Assembly: GCF_963924675.1 (NCBI RefSeq) | Contig: NC_089221.1 | Coordinates: forward strand, 92,598,772 to 92,662,771 | DNA length: 64,000 nt | DNA from: Phocoena phocoena | Lineage: Eukaryota; Chordata; Mammalia; Artiodactyla; Phocoenidae | Reading direction: 5' to 3' | Shown here: piece after piece, positions 45,785 to 56,995 of the stretch | How positions within the stretch are numbered: the stretch's first letter is position 1 | How the letters are laid out: each line of letters starts with the position of its first letter | Program-made: the position numbers and the translations under genes | The notes under the pieces: generated by a model | Told to the model about the DNA's origin: nothing | The model's database searches: none | What the model saw: only the letters and a program-made list of their open reading frames with translations

Positions 45785-45920
45785 TCAGGGCAGGGCTGGC
45801 AGGAAGTCAGAAGCCAGTTCCAGCTGTGCTCCCAACACTACCTAACACGCTGTGTGTGACTCTGGGTCTCAGTTTCCTCATCTGTAAAGTGAAATGAATA
45901 GATGAGATGATTTCAAGGTC
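45785..45920 (+). repeat. MIR SINE fragment
   Basis: 'ctgtgtgtgactctgggtct' and 'cagtttcctcatctgtaaag' are the MIR core. Confidence 0.75.
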
Positions 45921-46157
45921 TTTTTCATTTTAAAACTCTGACATGAAATGACAAATGATATGATTTCATATGATGTGACTGATAAAAGGATAAGGCAGGG
46001 ACTGAACTAGCTAAGGACAACCATAGCTTTCACATTTAAATTCAAAATTTTTTAAGCCTAACAGATTTTTTAAATGCTCAAGATAAAGCAACCATCAATT
46101 CACCTGAAATAAATACGGTATATCTGATCTCAGTAAATCTTGTTTCTGTTTCTCCAG

Positions 46158-46288
46158 AGAATTGGCAAAAGATCTCCAATATCTACTGGTGGCAGAGAAA
46201 TTCAGTCTGGGAGCTGGCAGCCGGAAGCCCATGGCTGGTTACTATAAAATCCATACAGCCTACTCAGATTACGCTGAAGGGCGTTACA
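46158..46288 (+). other. Exon-like segment, about 131 bp, unidentified
   Basis: The acceptor is 'ttgtttctgtttctccag'. Then one open frame, 'ELAKDLQYLLVAEKFSLGAG' followed by 'SRKPMAGYYKIHTAYSDY', ends at a moderate donor ACA/gtgggt. The peptide looks coding in composition, but I cannot name it. Its entry phase does not match the exit phase of 35402-35513, so the two are not adjacent exons of one transcript as drawn. It lies in no repeat I recognise. Confidence 0.25.
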
Positions 46289-47782
46289 GTGGGTTTTGTT
46301 TGATTCTCTATCTTGTCACGGCTGGATCAGAATGCCTCTTTTAATAATAAACATAAACAGTGACTTCCTATACTCAACACAGTGTAACTTGAAATATGAG
46401 TAAGAAGATGGAGCTAGAGAAAGGTAAGGAGGAAAAAAAGAAAAAGGTCTTAGATGAAGGGTGTCCTGTTATACAGTTTTATGTGTGTGTTGGGATCTGG
46501 TCCAGCACTCCTCTCAGGAGCTCAGACGCTTGGAAATGCTTCTGAAAAGAAAAGCAGAGACTAGTGTGGGAAAAATGTGGCTCATTCATTTCTTGTCCTG
46601 AGGTACTTGTGCATGTTGGGTATGTGGATCCAGGGAAGCCAGACACACAAAGTAAAGCAAGGGGCACAAGGAATAACTTGACTGAATTCTGGGATTCTGG
46701 CTTTGAGTTTACAGTGTGAAGGACAGCGTCTGAATCAGACTCCCTCTCAGAGGACCAGGGTGCTGGCCAAGAGGCCCAAGTGGGGATTGGATTTAGAATT
46801 CCAAGGTGGCAGGCAGGGCTCGTGCGTCATGAGCAGGCAACCAGTGCAGATGTGCAAAGCCTTCTGCTCAGAAGGATGCCGTGCTTCAAGTTTAATGCTC
46901 TGTGATCGCCATCTTGAAATTTTTAATAATTTAATTTTTGAATTTGTGTTTTATAAGTGAAGTTGGATGGGACAATGGAGCATGAACCAGGGACTTGGGG
47001 CTTCAGCTCATAAGCCATCTTGCTTTTCACCACTTCTTGCTCCCTGCTTCTCAACTGCCAGCACCCCCAGCATCCATTGGTCGGGGCCTGGGCGTGAGGC
47101 AGGAAGGGATGGGGCCAGGCATGCCACACACGGGCCGCCTGTTGAGTTGTGGGACTGGGACACACTCGTCCCTCAAGTGTCCTCAAGCATGAGGGAGTGC
47201 AACATCAAGCAGCAAGTATAAAACACCATGACAAGTCAAGAGAGGGACCACAAAAAAAAAGGGAAAAACTTTTTTCTTCTGCTTTTTAAACAAGAGGGCT
47301 CACTTTTTCATTTTTCACTGGGCTCCACGGATTATGTAGCCAGCACTGGTGAGAGGGTAGATGAAGACTGTTCAAGTAGGGAGTGACTGATGTCAGAACA
47401 CAGCGGGGAGGAAAGGTGAACACCAAATTCATGGGGCAAATATGGAGGCCGAAGCTGGGCAATGGAGTCAGGAGTTTGAAGCAGGGGAGATAAGAGAAAC
47501 AGAAGGAAATTGAAATCAAGAGGAAAGTATGGCTAGGGTATTCTGAATCCAAATTTAAACAGTGCTTCAATCTTGTTTATGTGTGGGTGAGGGTCCGTCA
47601 GACTCAAATGGCCAAAAATGAGGCCAAACAGTTCTAAGCCTATGCTAGTCATTGAGAGGTGAAATAAAGGCAGTTATACACTTCTGATTCTGAAGGAGTT
47701 TATAGAAGGCTGAAATTTTTTTTTAGCCCTCCTTTGTGATGGAATGAAAAGTATAAAGTATAAAGCTCAGCCTCTTAAATAC
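46289..47782. other. No recognised feature
   Basis: Moderate GC, with several overlapping frames of 62-94 codons on both strands at 46479-47570, none with support. No repeat is named. Confidence 0.4.
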
Positions 47783-47996
47783 TTTTTTTTTTTTTTTTTT
47801 TTTTGCGGTACGCGGGCCTCTCACTGCTGTGGCCTCTCCCGTTGCGGAGCGCAGGCTCCGGACGCGCAGGCTCAGCGGACATGGCTCACAGGCCCAGCCG
47901 CTTCGTGGCATGTGGGATCTTCCCGGACCGGGGCACGAACCCGTGTCCCCTGCATCGGCAGGCGGACTCTCAACCACTGTGCCACCAGGGAAGCCC
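47783..47996 (-). mobile_element. CHR SINE
   Basis: A 22 bp T-run, 'gcggtacgcgggcctctcac', and the end 'ccaccagggaagccc'. A clear TSD is not seen. Confidence 0.93.
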
Positions 47997-48114
47997 CAAC
48001 CAAAACTTTTTGTTTTAAGAATTTTGGGAGAGGGTCTGCCATACATTTGTTACTTACTTCCTGTCTTATTAATTAGATTATCCTGAACATAATCTACTCT
48101 TTTTCAGGGATGAC

Positions 48115-48580
48115 ACAGTACCCTCATCCAGAGATAACCTTATTGAGTATTTTTTATGTATGTGGCACTCTTCTAAGTTGTTGTTGTTGTTTTTGTTGTA
48201 ACAAACGTTAACTCATTGAATCCTCATAACCCTATGAGGCAGATAGATTTTGTAGATGAGGAAATCCAAGTTAAGAGAGGTTAACACACACACACACCGA
48301 TATACATAAAAATCTAAAATAGATAACCAACAAGGACCTACTGTATAGCACAGAGAACTACACTCAGTATTTTGTAATAACCTATAAAGGAAAAGAATCT
48401 GAAAAAGAATGCATATATGTATACGTATAACTGAATCACTTCACTGTACACCTGAAACTAACACAACATTGTAAATCAACTAGACTTCAACAAAAAAAAA
48501 AAAAAAAAAAGGAGAGGTTAAGCTACTTGTCCCACTTCAACCAGCCAGTTGGTAACAATGGAAGCCAGGCATTCGGGCCC
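48115..48580 (-). repeat. MIR SINE split by an L1 insertion
   Basis: Left: 'ttgaatcctcataaccctat' and 'tgtagatgaggaaatccaag'. Right, after the L1: 'gttaagctacttgtcccac' and 'atggaagccaggcattcggg'. Together they are the reversed MIR. A short GTT run lies at 48178-48200. Confidence 0.7.
48285..48511 (+). mobile_element. 5'-truncated L1 3' end
   Basis: 'gataaccaacaaggacctac' to 'gtaaatcaactagacttcaa', then an A-run. TSD GAGAGGTTAA lies at 48275-48284 and 48512-48521. It begins with a CA run. Confidence 0.93.
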
Positions 48581-49819
48581 CAGAGCAAACCATCTCAACC
48601 AGGGAAGAGCAGCAGCTTGGCACTGTGCAGAGCAGAGTGAGGCTTTCAGGAGCTTTATTCCCACCCTTAATATCTTCACACCAAGGTGTTATTTTAACTC
48701 CGTGTCAACTCTTCAGGATATCTGCCTTCTCTCTTCCTGTCACGCAGCTGGCTGATAGTTTTAGCTGTGTTTTGTTTCCAGTATTCATATATATCACTTG
48801 ATAAATATATGGAGTGCCTACGAAGTGCTGTGTTGTATTCATTTGCTGCTTCCAACCTCCTTGAACTGAAGAACCAGAGTCCATTTTCTCAGCGTTGTGT
48901 GCCAACTAGTCTCAACGTGTGCTGTGTGGAGGGAGAGATGCCCCTCTAAACAGCCTTGTGGTCCTTACTTCCTGGCCTTGCAAAGATAATTTTGGATGCT
49001 TTGAGGGCTTTTGTTGGTTAATGTTATTTATTTCTTGGTTTTCAGCTAAGTTTTCAGTGGTGAGTGCTGGTGAGTGGTATGGCAGACGTTGTTATCTGTA
49101 AGGGGAAAATACCTGGCATGAAACATTAATTGAGCAAGTGACTTGACAGAATTCATTTGCAGGGTAACTGCACTATCTTCGTGGTCTTTATTGAATGGTG
49201 ATAAAAATGATTTTAAGTGAAAAACAAGATTCCATTGGGTTATTCTGAATTATTCTTCCCTTATGGCTCGACCTTGAATACTAAGCCTGAAGCTGGGAGG
49301 TACTCATCTTTCTAAAGGTGTATCTGCCTCCCAATGTCTTTATGTGGAATAAATGCTTTTTATTTGTCTTGAACCCTGCTCATACCCAAACATCACATTA
49401 GGCATAACCTAAATTTGGCCACCATGACTATTTTAAAGTTTATAATCCAATTGGCCATAACTCTAAGGCTTGAAGACCGCTCCAATTTGATTCTTTTCTA
49501 TCAACCTCATTTCAATTCTTGGCCTTCACAGCCTTCTCAGGAAAAACCGCTACCACACCTGAGACCTTATTCTTTGTGACTGGCCCCAGAATGCTATGCT
49601 GATTGGGAATCAGTTAGCAAGTCTGCAGAGGCTTGACAGTTTCTGGGTCCTAATAGCTCAGTCAACATGGCAATACCTAAAGCCTTTTGTATGCTCTGGA
49701 ACACTGACTGCTATTTTGGATAGGAGGAAAACAGGCAACAGATGAGTACATTTCCTGAAACATCTCATCTGTTTTTCAAAGAACAAACAAATTATTCTAA
49801 ACTACTACCTAAGTCAGAG
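48581..49819. other. No recognised feature
   Basis: Unassigned, AT-leaning. Short frames only. Confidence 0.4.
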
Positions 49820-50110
49820 CTTGCAAACTGGTGATCCACAGGTTGGATCTGGGCCATAGACATGTTTTGTTTGGTCTGCATCTTAAACTACAAAATTTTT
49901 AAATCAATTGCTTTCATTTAAAAATCAGGAAATTACACCAAAAATTTTCCAGACCTCTAACTTCCTTTGAAAATTGAGTGATGACAGCATTGGACCCATA
50001 TTCCTGCATAGCAGCAATTAGCTAGAGTTGCTAATTGGGTAGCACCTGGCCACTTTAGACAGAGCAGGCACTGCCCCCTTTGCCATAATCTATTTGCAGC
50101 CCAGTTTGCT
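49820..50110. repeat. Unnamed ancient repeat, copy 2
   Basis: 'cagagcttgcaaactggtga', 'catgttttgtttggtctgca' and 'ttttaaatcaattgctttca' parallel the unnamed repeat at 37141-37560 in order and spacing. Confidence 0.4.
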
Positions 50111-50299
50111 TACTTACATTACCTGCCTGTGCTCTGGAGGCATTTGTTTTTGTGTCCCCCACTATGAGTCAATGAAGGCTATAAGCTCAAAAGTTCAGGA
50201 CCACAGTACCTCTGCTTAGCTTTCTGCTTATTAATATAATCTTAAAAATTAATATTGAAAAGTAATACATGCTCATGAAAAATTAAAACAGTACAGAAG

Positions 50300-50657
50300 T
50301 GGGAATTCCCTGGTGGTCCAGTGGTTAGGACTCTGCACTCATGCTTTCACTGCCAAGGGCCCAGGTTCAATCCCTGGTTGGGGAACTAAGATCCCACAAG
50401 CTGTGTGGCACGGGAGAGGAAAGAAAGAAAAGAAAGGAGAGAAAGAAAGAAAGAAAGAAAGAAAGGAAGGAAGGAAGGAAGGAAGGAAGGGAGAAAGGAA
50501 GAGAGAGAGAGAGGGAGGGAGGGGGGAAGGAATAAAGAAGGAAAGAAAGAAAGGAAGGAAGGAAGGAAGAAAGAAGGAAAGAAGGAAAGAAAGGAAGGAC
50601 AGAAGGAAGGAAGGAGGAAGGAAGAAAGAAAGAAAGAAAGAAAAGAAATTAATTTAA
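50300..50657 (+). mobile_element. tRNA-Glu SINE with expanded purine tail
   Basis: The head 'attccctggtggtccagtgg' and 'ggttcaatccctggttgggg' closely follow tRNA-Glu boxes A and B, extended by 'aagatcccacaagctgtgtg'. The tail from about 50411 is a (GAAA)/(GGAA)/(GA) tract of about 240 bp. A perfect 15 bp TSD, AAAACAGTACAGAAG, lies at 50285-50299 and 50658-50672, so the tract belongs to the insertion. Confidence 0.95.
50411..50645. repeat. GAAA/GGAA polypurine microsatellite
   Basis: All-purine on the plus strand apart from single interruptions ('aataaag', 'gacag'). The 113-130-codon K/E/R-rich and S/F/L/P-rich frames are simple-repeat artefacts. Confidence 0.97.
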
Positions 50658-50957
50658 AAAACAGTACAGAAGCATACACTGTAAAAAGTGTAAGTCTGGT
50701 GACCTCATTGATCAAAAAATTCCCTTTCCTCACTCTCCAGAAATAATATTTATTGGTAACAGTATCTTTTGTATTCATTTAGAAATTTTCCATGAACATG
50801 ATTTTTAATCCAACTGGGGTTACCTACTTTTTGTAAGACTGTATTTGTATATAAATATTGGGTCTCACACATGTGCAAAGAGTGATGTGGTATATTAAAG
50901 TAATTATCTGTATAATTAAAAGAAAACTCTTGCTGAAATGTCCAAATGTTAGAAAAA

Positions 50958-51250
50958 AATGTGTTTTTTTAAAAAATTTATTTTCTTATTAGTCATCCAT
51001 TGGATACACATCGGTGTATACATGTCAGTCCCAATCTCCCAATTCATCACACCACCACCCCACCACCACCCCTGCCACTTCCCCGCTTGGTGTCCATACG
51101 TTTGTTCTCTACATCTGTGTCTCTATTTCTGCCCTGCAAACCAGTTCATCTGTACCATTTTTCTAGGTTCCACATATATGTGTTAATATACGATATTTGT
51201 TTTTCTCTTTCTGACTTACTTCACTCTGTATGACAGTCTCTGTATGTTTA
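50958..51250 (-). mobile_element. L1 3' fragment, antisense
   Basis: 'ttagtcatccattggataca', 'cacatcggtgtatacatgtc' and 'actctgtatgacagtctctg' are reverse cetartiodactyl L1. No clear TSD. Confidence 0.85.
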
Positions 51251-51324
51251 ATTTAAAATGTTTTAATTATCTGGCTAATTGCCTTAATTCGTCATCCTTT
51301 CAGCTCCTTTCTTTATAGAAGGAA

Positions 51325-51420
51325 TCCATCCATTCATTAGACATTCACTCATTTCCTATTATGTCCAAGGCACTCTGCTAGGTAAAGTAGGAAATGCAGA
51401 GATGAATTGAAAATAAGATC
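51325..51420. repeat. L2/MIR-class 3' fragment
   Basis: 'ccattcattagacattcact' and 'ccaaggcactctgctaggta', of the same class as 27060-27182. Confidence 0.55.
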
Positions 51421-52154
51421 AACAACATTAACATAAGAAATAAAATGATTAATTTTTTCCCCAAAAGGAAGTGAAGGTATTGGATTTTGAATTAAACATG
51501 CCCTATTTTTAGTGGCCCAAGTCTAAGATTTGAGGGATTGCAAAAATCCCAGGAAGAATCCAAACCTGAAAAGATAGATCAAAAGAAGAGGTTCAGCTGA
51601 GTGGAGAGGACATGGGTGATGCAGAATTGGCAGGAGGTGGACCAGTCAAGCACTGAGCCATGAAGTGAGGTACAAAGGCATGCTCAGTGATACAGTATGA
51701 CTTGCCAGGGTACAGACCTGCAGGCGTTTGGTCTGTGTTCAGGCAGATAAAAACCACACTGAGCATATGACTGCCATTCCCCTTCTCTCCCAAGCAGATT
51801 TCAATGACAATTTTGCTAAAATGAGACAGCTACAAAAGTAGAAATAACATTAGAGATGTGCTCATGACAGATTTAAAGAAAAAGAAATTTTGCTTTTGAA
51901 GTCTTATATCACAGTTACCTAGAGACAATTTTTTGTTGCTGTTGAATATTCTCCTTGAATTAGAAAATAGTAAAAGCTGCCAAGCTTTAAGGAAATAAAA
52001 AACCAAAGCCAAACCAAAAACCCATATAGTTACCTTAAGGTTTTATTCTCCTGTAGTTTTCCAGACAGTTAGGGTCTCTTAGAAATAATAGAAAATAAAA
52101 TTTGTTATAGATCTGTGGTTGCTTGTGGATGAAGCATTAGGGGGGACCCATAGC
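51421..52154. other. No recognised feature
   Basis: Unassigned, with short unsupported frames. Confidence 0.4.
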
Positions 52155-52164
52155 ATACCCAGAG

Positions 52165-52820
52165 GTTTGTTTGTTTTTTGATTGATTGATTTAGCTATTT
52201 ATTTATTTAATTTTTAAAAACATCTTTATTGGAGTGTAATTGCTTTACAATGGTGTGTTGGTTTCTGCTTTATAACAAAGTGAATCAGCTATACATATAC
52301 ACATATCCCCATGTCTCCTCCCTCTTGCGTCTCCCTCCCACCTTCCCTATGCACCCCTCTAGGTGGTCACAAAGCACCCAGCTGATCTTCCTGTGCTATG
52401 CGGCTGCTTCCCACTAGCTATCTATTTTACATTTGGTAGTGTATATATGTCAATGCCACTCTCTCACTTCGTCCCAGCTTACCTTTCCCTCTCCCCGTGT
52501 CCTCGAGTCCATTCTCTACGTCTGCGTCTTTATTCCTGTCCTATCCTAGGTTCTTCAGAACCTTTTTTTTTTTTTAAGATTCCATATATGTATGTTAGCA
52601 TATGGTATTTGTTTTTATCTTTCTGATTTACTTCACTCTGTATGACAGTCTCTACGTCCATTCACCTCACTACAAATAACTCAATTTCATTTCTTTTTAT
52701 GGCTGAGTAATATTCCATTGTATATATGTGCCACATCTTCTTTATCCATTCATCTGTTGATGGACACTTAGGTTGCTTCCATATCCTGGCTATTGTAAGT
52801 AGAGCTGCAATGAACATTGT
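52165..52820 (-). mobile_element. 5'-truncated L1, 656 bp, antisense
   Basis: 'acatctttattggagtgtaa' to 'ctggctattgtaagtagagc' covers the 3' end, 3'UTR and final ORF2 codons in reverse. TSD ATACCCAGAG lies at 52155-52164 and 52821-52830. It belongs to the same subfamily as the stubs at 6683 and 20462. Confidence 0.95.
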
Positions 52821-52830
52821 ATACCCAGAG

Positions 52831-53248
52831 TTCTTTCTAAAGAAGTATCACCCTTCAAAAATCCTATATTTTGATCTCCAGCAACTTGATGCTTTTATAG
52901 GCTCAACATGAATGAGGAGTTTAAGAGTTATGCAATTCTAGTTTTGACATATATAATGGCTATGTAAGATATTAACATTATATAAAGCTTGGTGAAGGGT
53001 ACATGAGACCCTCTGAACTATTTTTGTAATTTCTTGGAAGTCTTGAACTATTTCAAAATATAAAGTTATTTTTTAAATGGTCATACAACCAACTTTCACT
53101 TTGCTTTGGAATGTTGTATCTTTTGTTTTGAATGCCTCAGTTAGAGGTTCTAATTTTAAAACTTCTTACTTAAATGATTTTATGGATAATGCTAATTGAA
53201 ATATCAATGAAATTGTCTGAATTATTCAGGCAAAAATCTGTTATTAAA
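52831..53248. other. No recognised feature (possible old L1 3'UTR)
   Basis: 'cttggtgaagggtacatgag' near 52989 is reminiscent of an old L1 3'UTR. The rest is AT-rich and unassigned. Confidence 0.35.
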
Positions 53249-53266
53249 AGAAGAGCATTTTATTCT

Positions 53267-53482
53267 TTTTTTTTTTTTTTTTTTTTTTTTGCGGTACGCG
53301 GGCCTCTCACTGCTGTGGCCTCTTCTGTTGCGGAGCACAGGCTCCGGACGCGCAGGCTCAGCGGCCATGGCTCACGGGCCCAGCCGCTCCGCGGCATGTG
53401 GGATCTTCCCGGACCGGGGCACGAACCTGTGTCCCCTGCATCAGCAGGCGGACTCTCAACCACTGTGCCACCAGGGAAGCCC
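53267..53482 (-). mobile_element. CHR SINE
   Basis: 'gcggtacgcgggcctctcac' to 'ccaccagggaagccc'. The 18 bp TSD AGAAGAGCATTTTATTCT lies at 53249-53266 and 53483-53500, with a third copy at 53504-53521. Confidence 0.95.
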
Positions 53483-53697
53483 AGAAGAGCATTTTATTCT
53501 CTCAGAAGAGCATTTTATTCTCTCTAAGTCACCTAGGCTAGAGGTCTTCAATGACAAACTTCACAGGATAACTGGGCAGCCTCAATTTCTCTTTGCTTTG
53601 CTTTAGAACTTTAGGTATGTTCATTATAATCCCGTAAGTCTAAAATTTTTGGTTATTTTGTCTAAATAGTATGTGAAGAGAGCTGTTCAATGATTTT

Positions 53698-53827
53698 ATT
53701 TTTAATTATTTATTTGACTGCGCTGCATGGCATACGGGATCCTAGTTCCCCAACCAGGGATTGAAACCGCACCTCCTGCAGTGGAAGCACGGAGTCCCAA
53801 CCACTGGACCACCAGGGAAGTCCCAAA
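53698..53827 (-). mobile_element. Short tRNA-Glu SINE
   Basis: 'cctagttccccaaccaggga' (reverse box B region) to 'ccaccagggaagtccca'. An 11 bp TSD, AGAGAGCTGTT, lies at 53687-53697 and 53828-53838. Confidence 0.93.
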
Positions 53828-53838
53828 AGAGAGCTGTT

Positions 53839-54829
53839 TAAAATATCAGCAGTACCATAGTCAACAACTATTTATTGGTATTAGTTTCCCAACAGTTTTT
53901 GCTTTCCACAACATGTTACACCAGTCTATAAATGCATTATGTTATATAAAACCAATAAATGTCTGATTTTCTTAATTCTGTACATTAAAAATGCTCTAAA
54001 TCCACTTAGAAATAACATTATAGCCCATTAAAAAAAATTTAACACTATGGTTTCCAAAACAGGACTCACATGTCCCAGGGGATGTTCAGGTTGATTCATA
54101 CTAATTGTCTAATTTGAAAAACTTAGATATGATCCAAGGCAGTGGTAGTATCAATATACCTGTGCCAATGGTCTTCAAAATTCTTAGCCAACATTTCTCT
54201 ACAAGAATCTTCATAATAGATTAAGAAAACTTTTCTTATATTCATATTTCTAATAGGTAGTGACTATTCTTTGGCAGGGGGCATGTATCAGTAATTTACA
54301 TATTTCTATAATTTTGTAAAAAAAATACAATGGCCTTGTTAGTGAATCATCGGAGTAATTGTTCATTCTTTTCATTCAAGAAAACATATAATTTCTGGTT
54401 AGAAAGGATTTTGATGTTATCCAGCCCAATTGACAGCCTGCTGCTTGAATCTGCTTTCTGAAATCCCCACCAAGAATTCCTCTGCTTTAGAATTTCATGC
54501 TATGATCTGCAGAGCCTCAGGCTCTCAGAGGCAGTGCTTCAAGGGCTACTGTAGGGAGGAGGTGGGGGGAACTGGGAAAAGTGAATGCTGACTTGGCATA
54601 GATCCAGTTCTCCTCATTCACTCATTGAACAAGAGCAGCTGGGATAGCATCTGATTCCCTTAATCAGCTTCTGCATCTGATTTAATTTACGGAAAGTGTT
54701 CCATTGCTCAAGGAAGGGGCTCTTGAGCTGAGTCCTAAGGATTTGTAGGAGTTAGCCATGCAAAAATATGGTAATTGGATACAACCATTTGAGTGGCAAA
54801 ATATGTCACTTTAAATAAGCTACAGAGGA
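53839..54829. other. No recognised feature
   Basis: Unassigned. 54380-54540 carries 'tgttatccagcccaattgac' and 'gaatttcatgctatgatctg', hints of an ancient repeat only. Confidence 0.35.
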
Positions 54830-56504
54830 GTAATGTTAGAGAAAATGGCAGAGTAAGGACCACCACAAATTCTTTATAAAAGGAAGAAGAAAACTGCTAA
54901 AAATTTTCAGTTCACTTTTTCAGAACTCTAGATATAAACCCCAAGCCTTGCAGCAATCTGAGGAGTGTTTATTCAGGAAAAAATGGCTCAATCTCAGCAA
55001 AAACAGTGGGATTTGTGGCATTTTAACTTGCCCTCTTCCAACCCCCTTCTCTAGCTCTATACTGCCTTGAAAACAAACAGCCTGCAATCATCTCAAAAAT
55101 TGGTAGCCTGGCAACCACTGGAAGTTGCTGAATGGAGTTAGATGCCCTTCAAAGCCTCATTTCCAGAGAATTATCATCCTTTGACTTGCCTGGTGGTTCC
55201 TGGAAGACCCTACTTGCAAGGCTGTCTATATTTGACATGACTCAGCGTGGAGTTCATCTAGTGGGAAAAGCATTTTCCACAGGGGTGTTTGGCCAAACAA
55301 TTAGTGGCAATTGTTTAACTCTCTGGTTGACAGGAGTGACAAAGTTGGGATAAACAGTACGCTAACCAAAAAAGCTTTAGAGGAAAATATGAGGCATAAG
55401 ATGTCCATAGGGACTTTGAAAGCTCTGACATATTCCTAAGAATCTAGAAAGTAAGTGTATGTATGGGGCTATGCATGCCCAGAACTCCATGTGCGCTGTG
55501 GAAAGACCTGAGGAGGTCCTTAGCTCTCAGCTCTGGATGACCTTGAGGGCCCGCACAGTAGAAAGTGGAAGCTAAGGCAGAGTTGTTAACTTCCTGAATG
55601 AATGTTGAAGGCATGCTCCAACATGCACACAGAGCCCTTCGGCAAAGACTGGGAGATATACTGGTTCCAGGCATCTAAGGAAATCTCTGCCCAGTGATTA
55701 CCTGACCACTAAGTTAACTGAGCAGAGACTTCAGCAACCTCACACAATAAAGAATACAGAATTTATTGTTCAGAAAAGCCACTAAAACAAACAAACAACA
55801 ACCACCAGCAACAACAACAAATGCTGGGAAGGGGAGAGAATCTGATTTTCAGAGTTGCCACAATTTATTATTTAAATGTCCAGTTTTTAACAAAAAAACT
55901 ACAAGTGTGCCAAGAAACAAAATATGGCCCTTTAAACAGGAAAGAAAATAGCAAATACAATGTAATAGGAATGGTCCCTGGGGAAGTTCAGATGTTGAAA
56001 TCACCAGACATAGACTTTAAATCAGCTATTAACCAATAAACAAGTGAAAAGATGCCAACATCATTAGTCATTAGAGAAATGCAAAGCAAAATCATTTCAT
56101 ACCCACTAGGATGGCCATGATAAAAAAGACAGGTAATAATAAATGTTGGAGAGAATGTGGGAAAATAGGACCCCCTCATACATTCCTGATGGTAATGTAA
56201 AATGGTACAGCCACTTTGGAAAACAGTTGGAAGGTCCTCAAAACGTTTAGCATAGCATTACCGTACAACCCAACAATTCCACTTCTAGGTATATGCCCAA
56301 GAGAATTAAAAACGTATATTAAAGCAAAAAATTTTACATGAATGTTGATAGCATCATTATGCATAGTAGCTAAAAAGCTGAAACAGCTCAAATTTCCATC
56401 CACCGATGAATGGATAAACAAAATGTGGTATATGCATATAATGGAATATTATTTAATCATAAAAAGGGATGAAGTACTAATACATGATACAATGTGGATG
56501 ATCT

Positions 56505-56995
56505 TTATGATAGCTGATTTTATGTGTTAACTTGACTGGATCAGGAGGTGCCTAGATACTTGGCTAGACATTATTTCTACATGTGTCTGTGAGAGTGTCT
56601 CCAAGTGAGATTAGCATCTGAACTGGTAGACAGTAAAGCAGATTGCCCTCCCCAATGTGGGTGGACATCATCCAATCTACTGAGGGCCTGAATAGAACAA
56701 GAAGGCAGAGAAAGGAAGACTTTGCTTTACTGCCTGACTGGATGAGCTGAAAGCAGATTGCCCTCCCCAATGTGGGTGGACATCATCCAATCTACTGAGG
56801 GCCTGAATAGAACAAGAAGGCAGAGAAAGGAAGACTTTGCTTTACTGCCTGACTGGATGAGCTGAAACATTGGTCTTCTCTTGCCCTTGGACTGGGAATT
56901 GCACCATTGACTCCCCTGGTTCTCAGTTCTTTGGATTCAGACTGAACTACACCATTGGCTTTCCTGGGTCTCCAGCTTGCAGATGGTGATCATGG
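56505..56995 (+). mobile_element. Ancient LTR-type repeat inside the L1
   Basis: It begins 'tgtgttaacttgactggatc' and runs through 'cctgaatagaacaagaaggc' to 'cctgggtctccagcttgcag', the usual order of an old mammalian LTR-class repeat. Exact termini and family name are uncertain. It contains the 115 bp tandem duplication. Confidence 0.5.
56635..56864. repeat. Exact 115 bp tandem duplication
   Basis: Unit 56635-56749 is repeated at 56750-56864 with no mismatch seen (both copies begin 'aaagcagattgccctcccc'). A trailing 'aaa' extends the match by 3 bases. Confidence 0.97.

Noticed and set aside
47783..47996. TSD for this SINE.
   Set aside because: Flanking bases show no convincing match, so none is reported.
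50308..50390. Possible tRNA-Glu gene.
   Set aside because: Boxes A and B are present, but the anticodon arm is disrupted and a SINE body, tail and TSD follow. It is a tRNA-derived SINE.
50313..50778. Lys/Glu/Arg-rich and Ser/Phe/Leu-rich frames over 110 codons.
   Set aside because: Translation of the GAAA/GGAA microsatellite.
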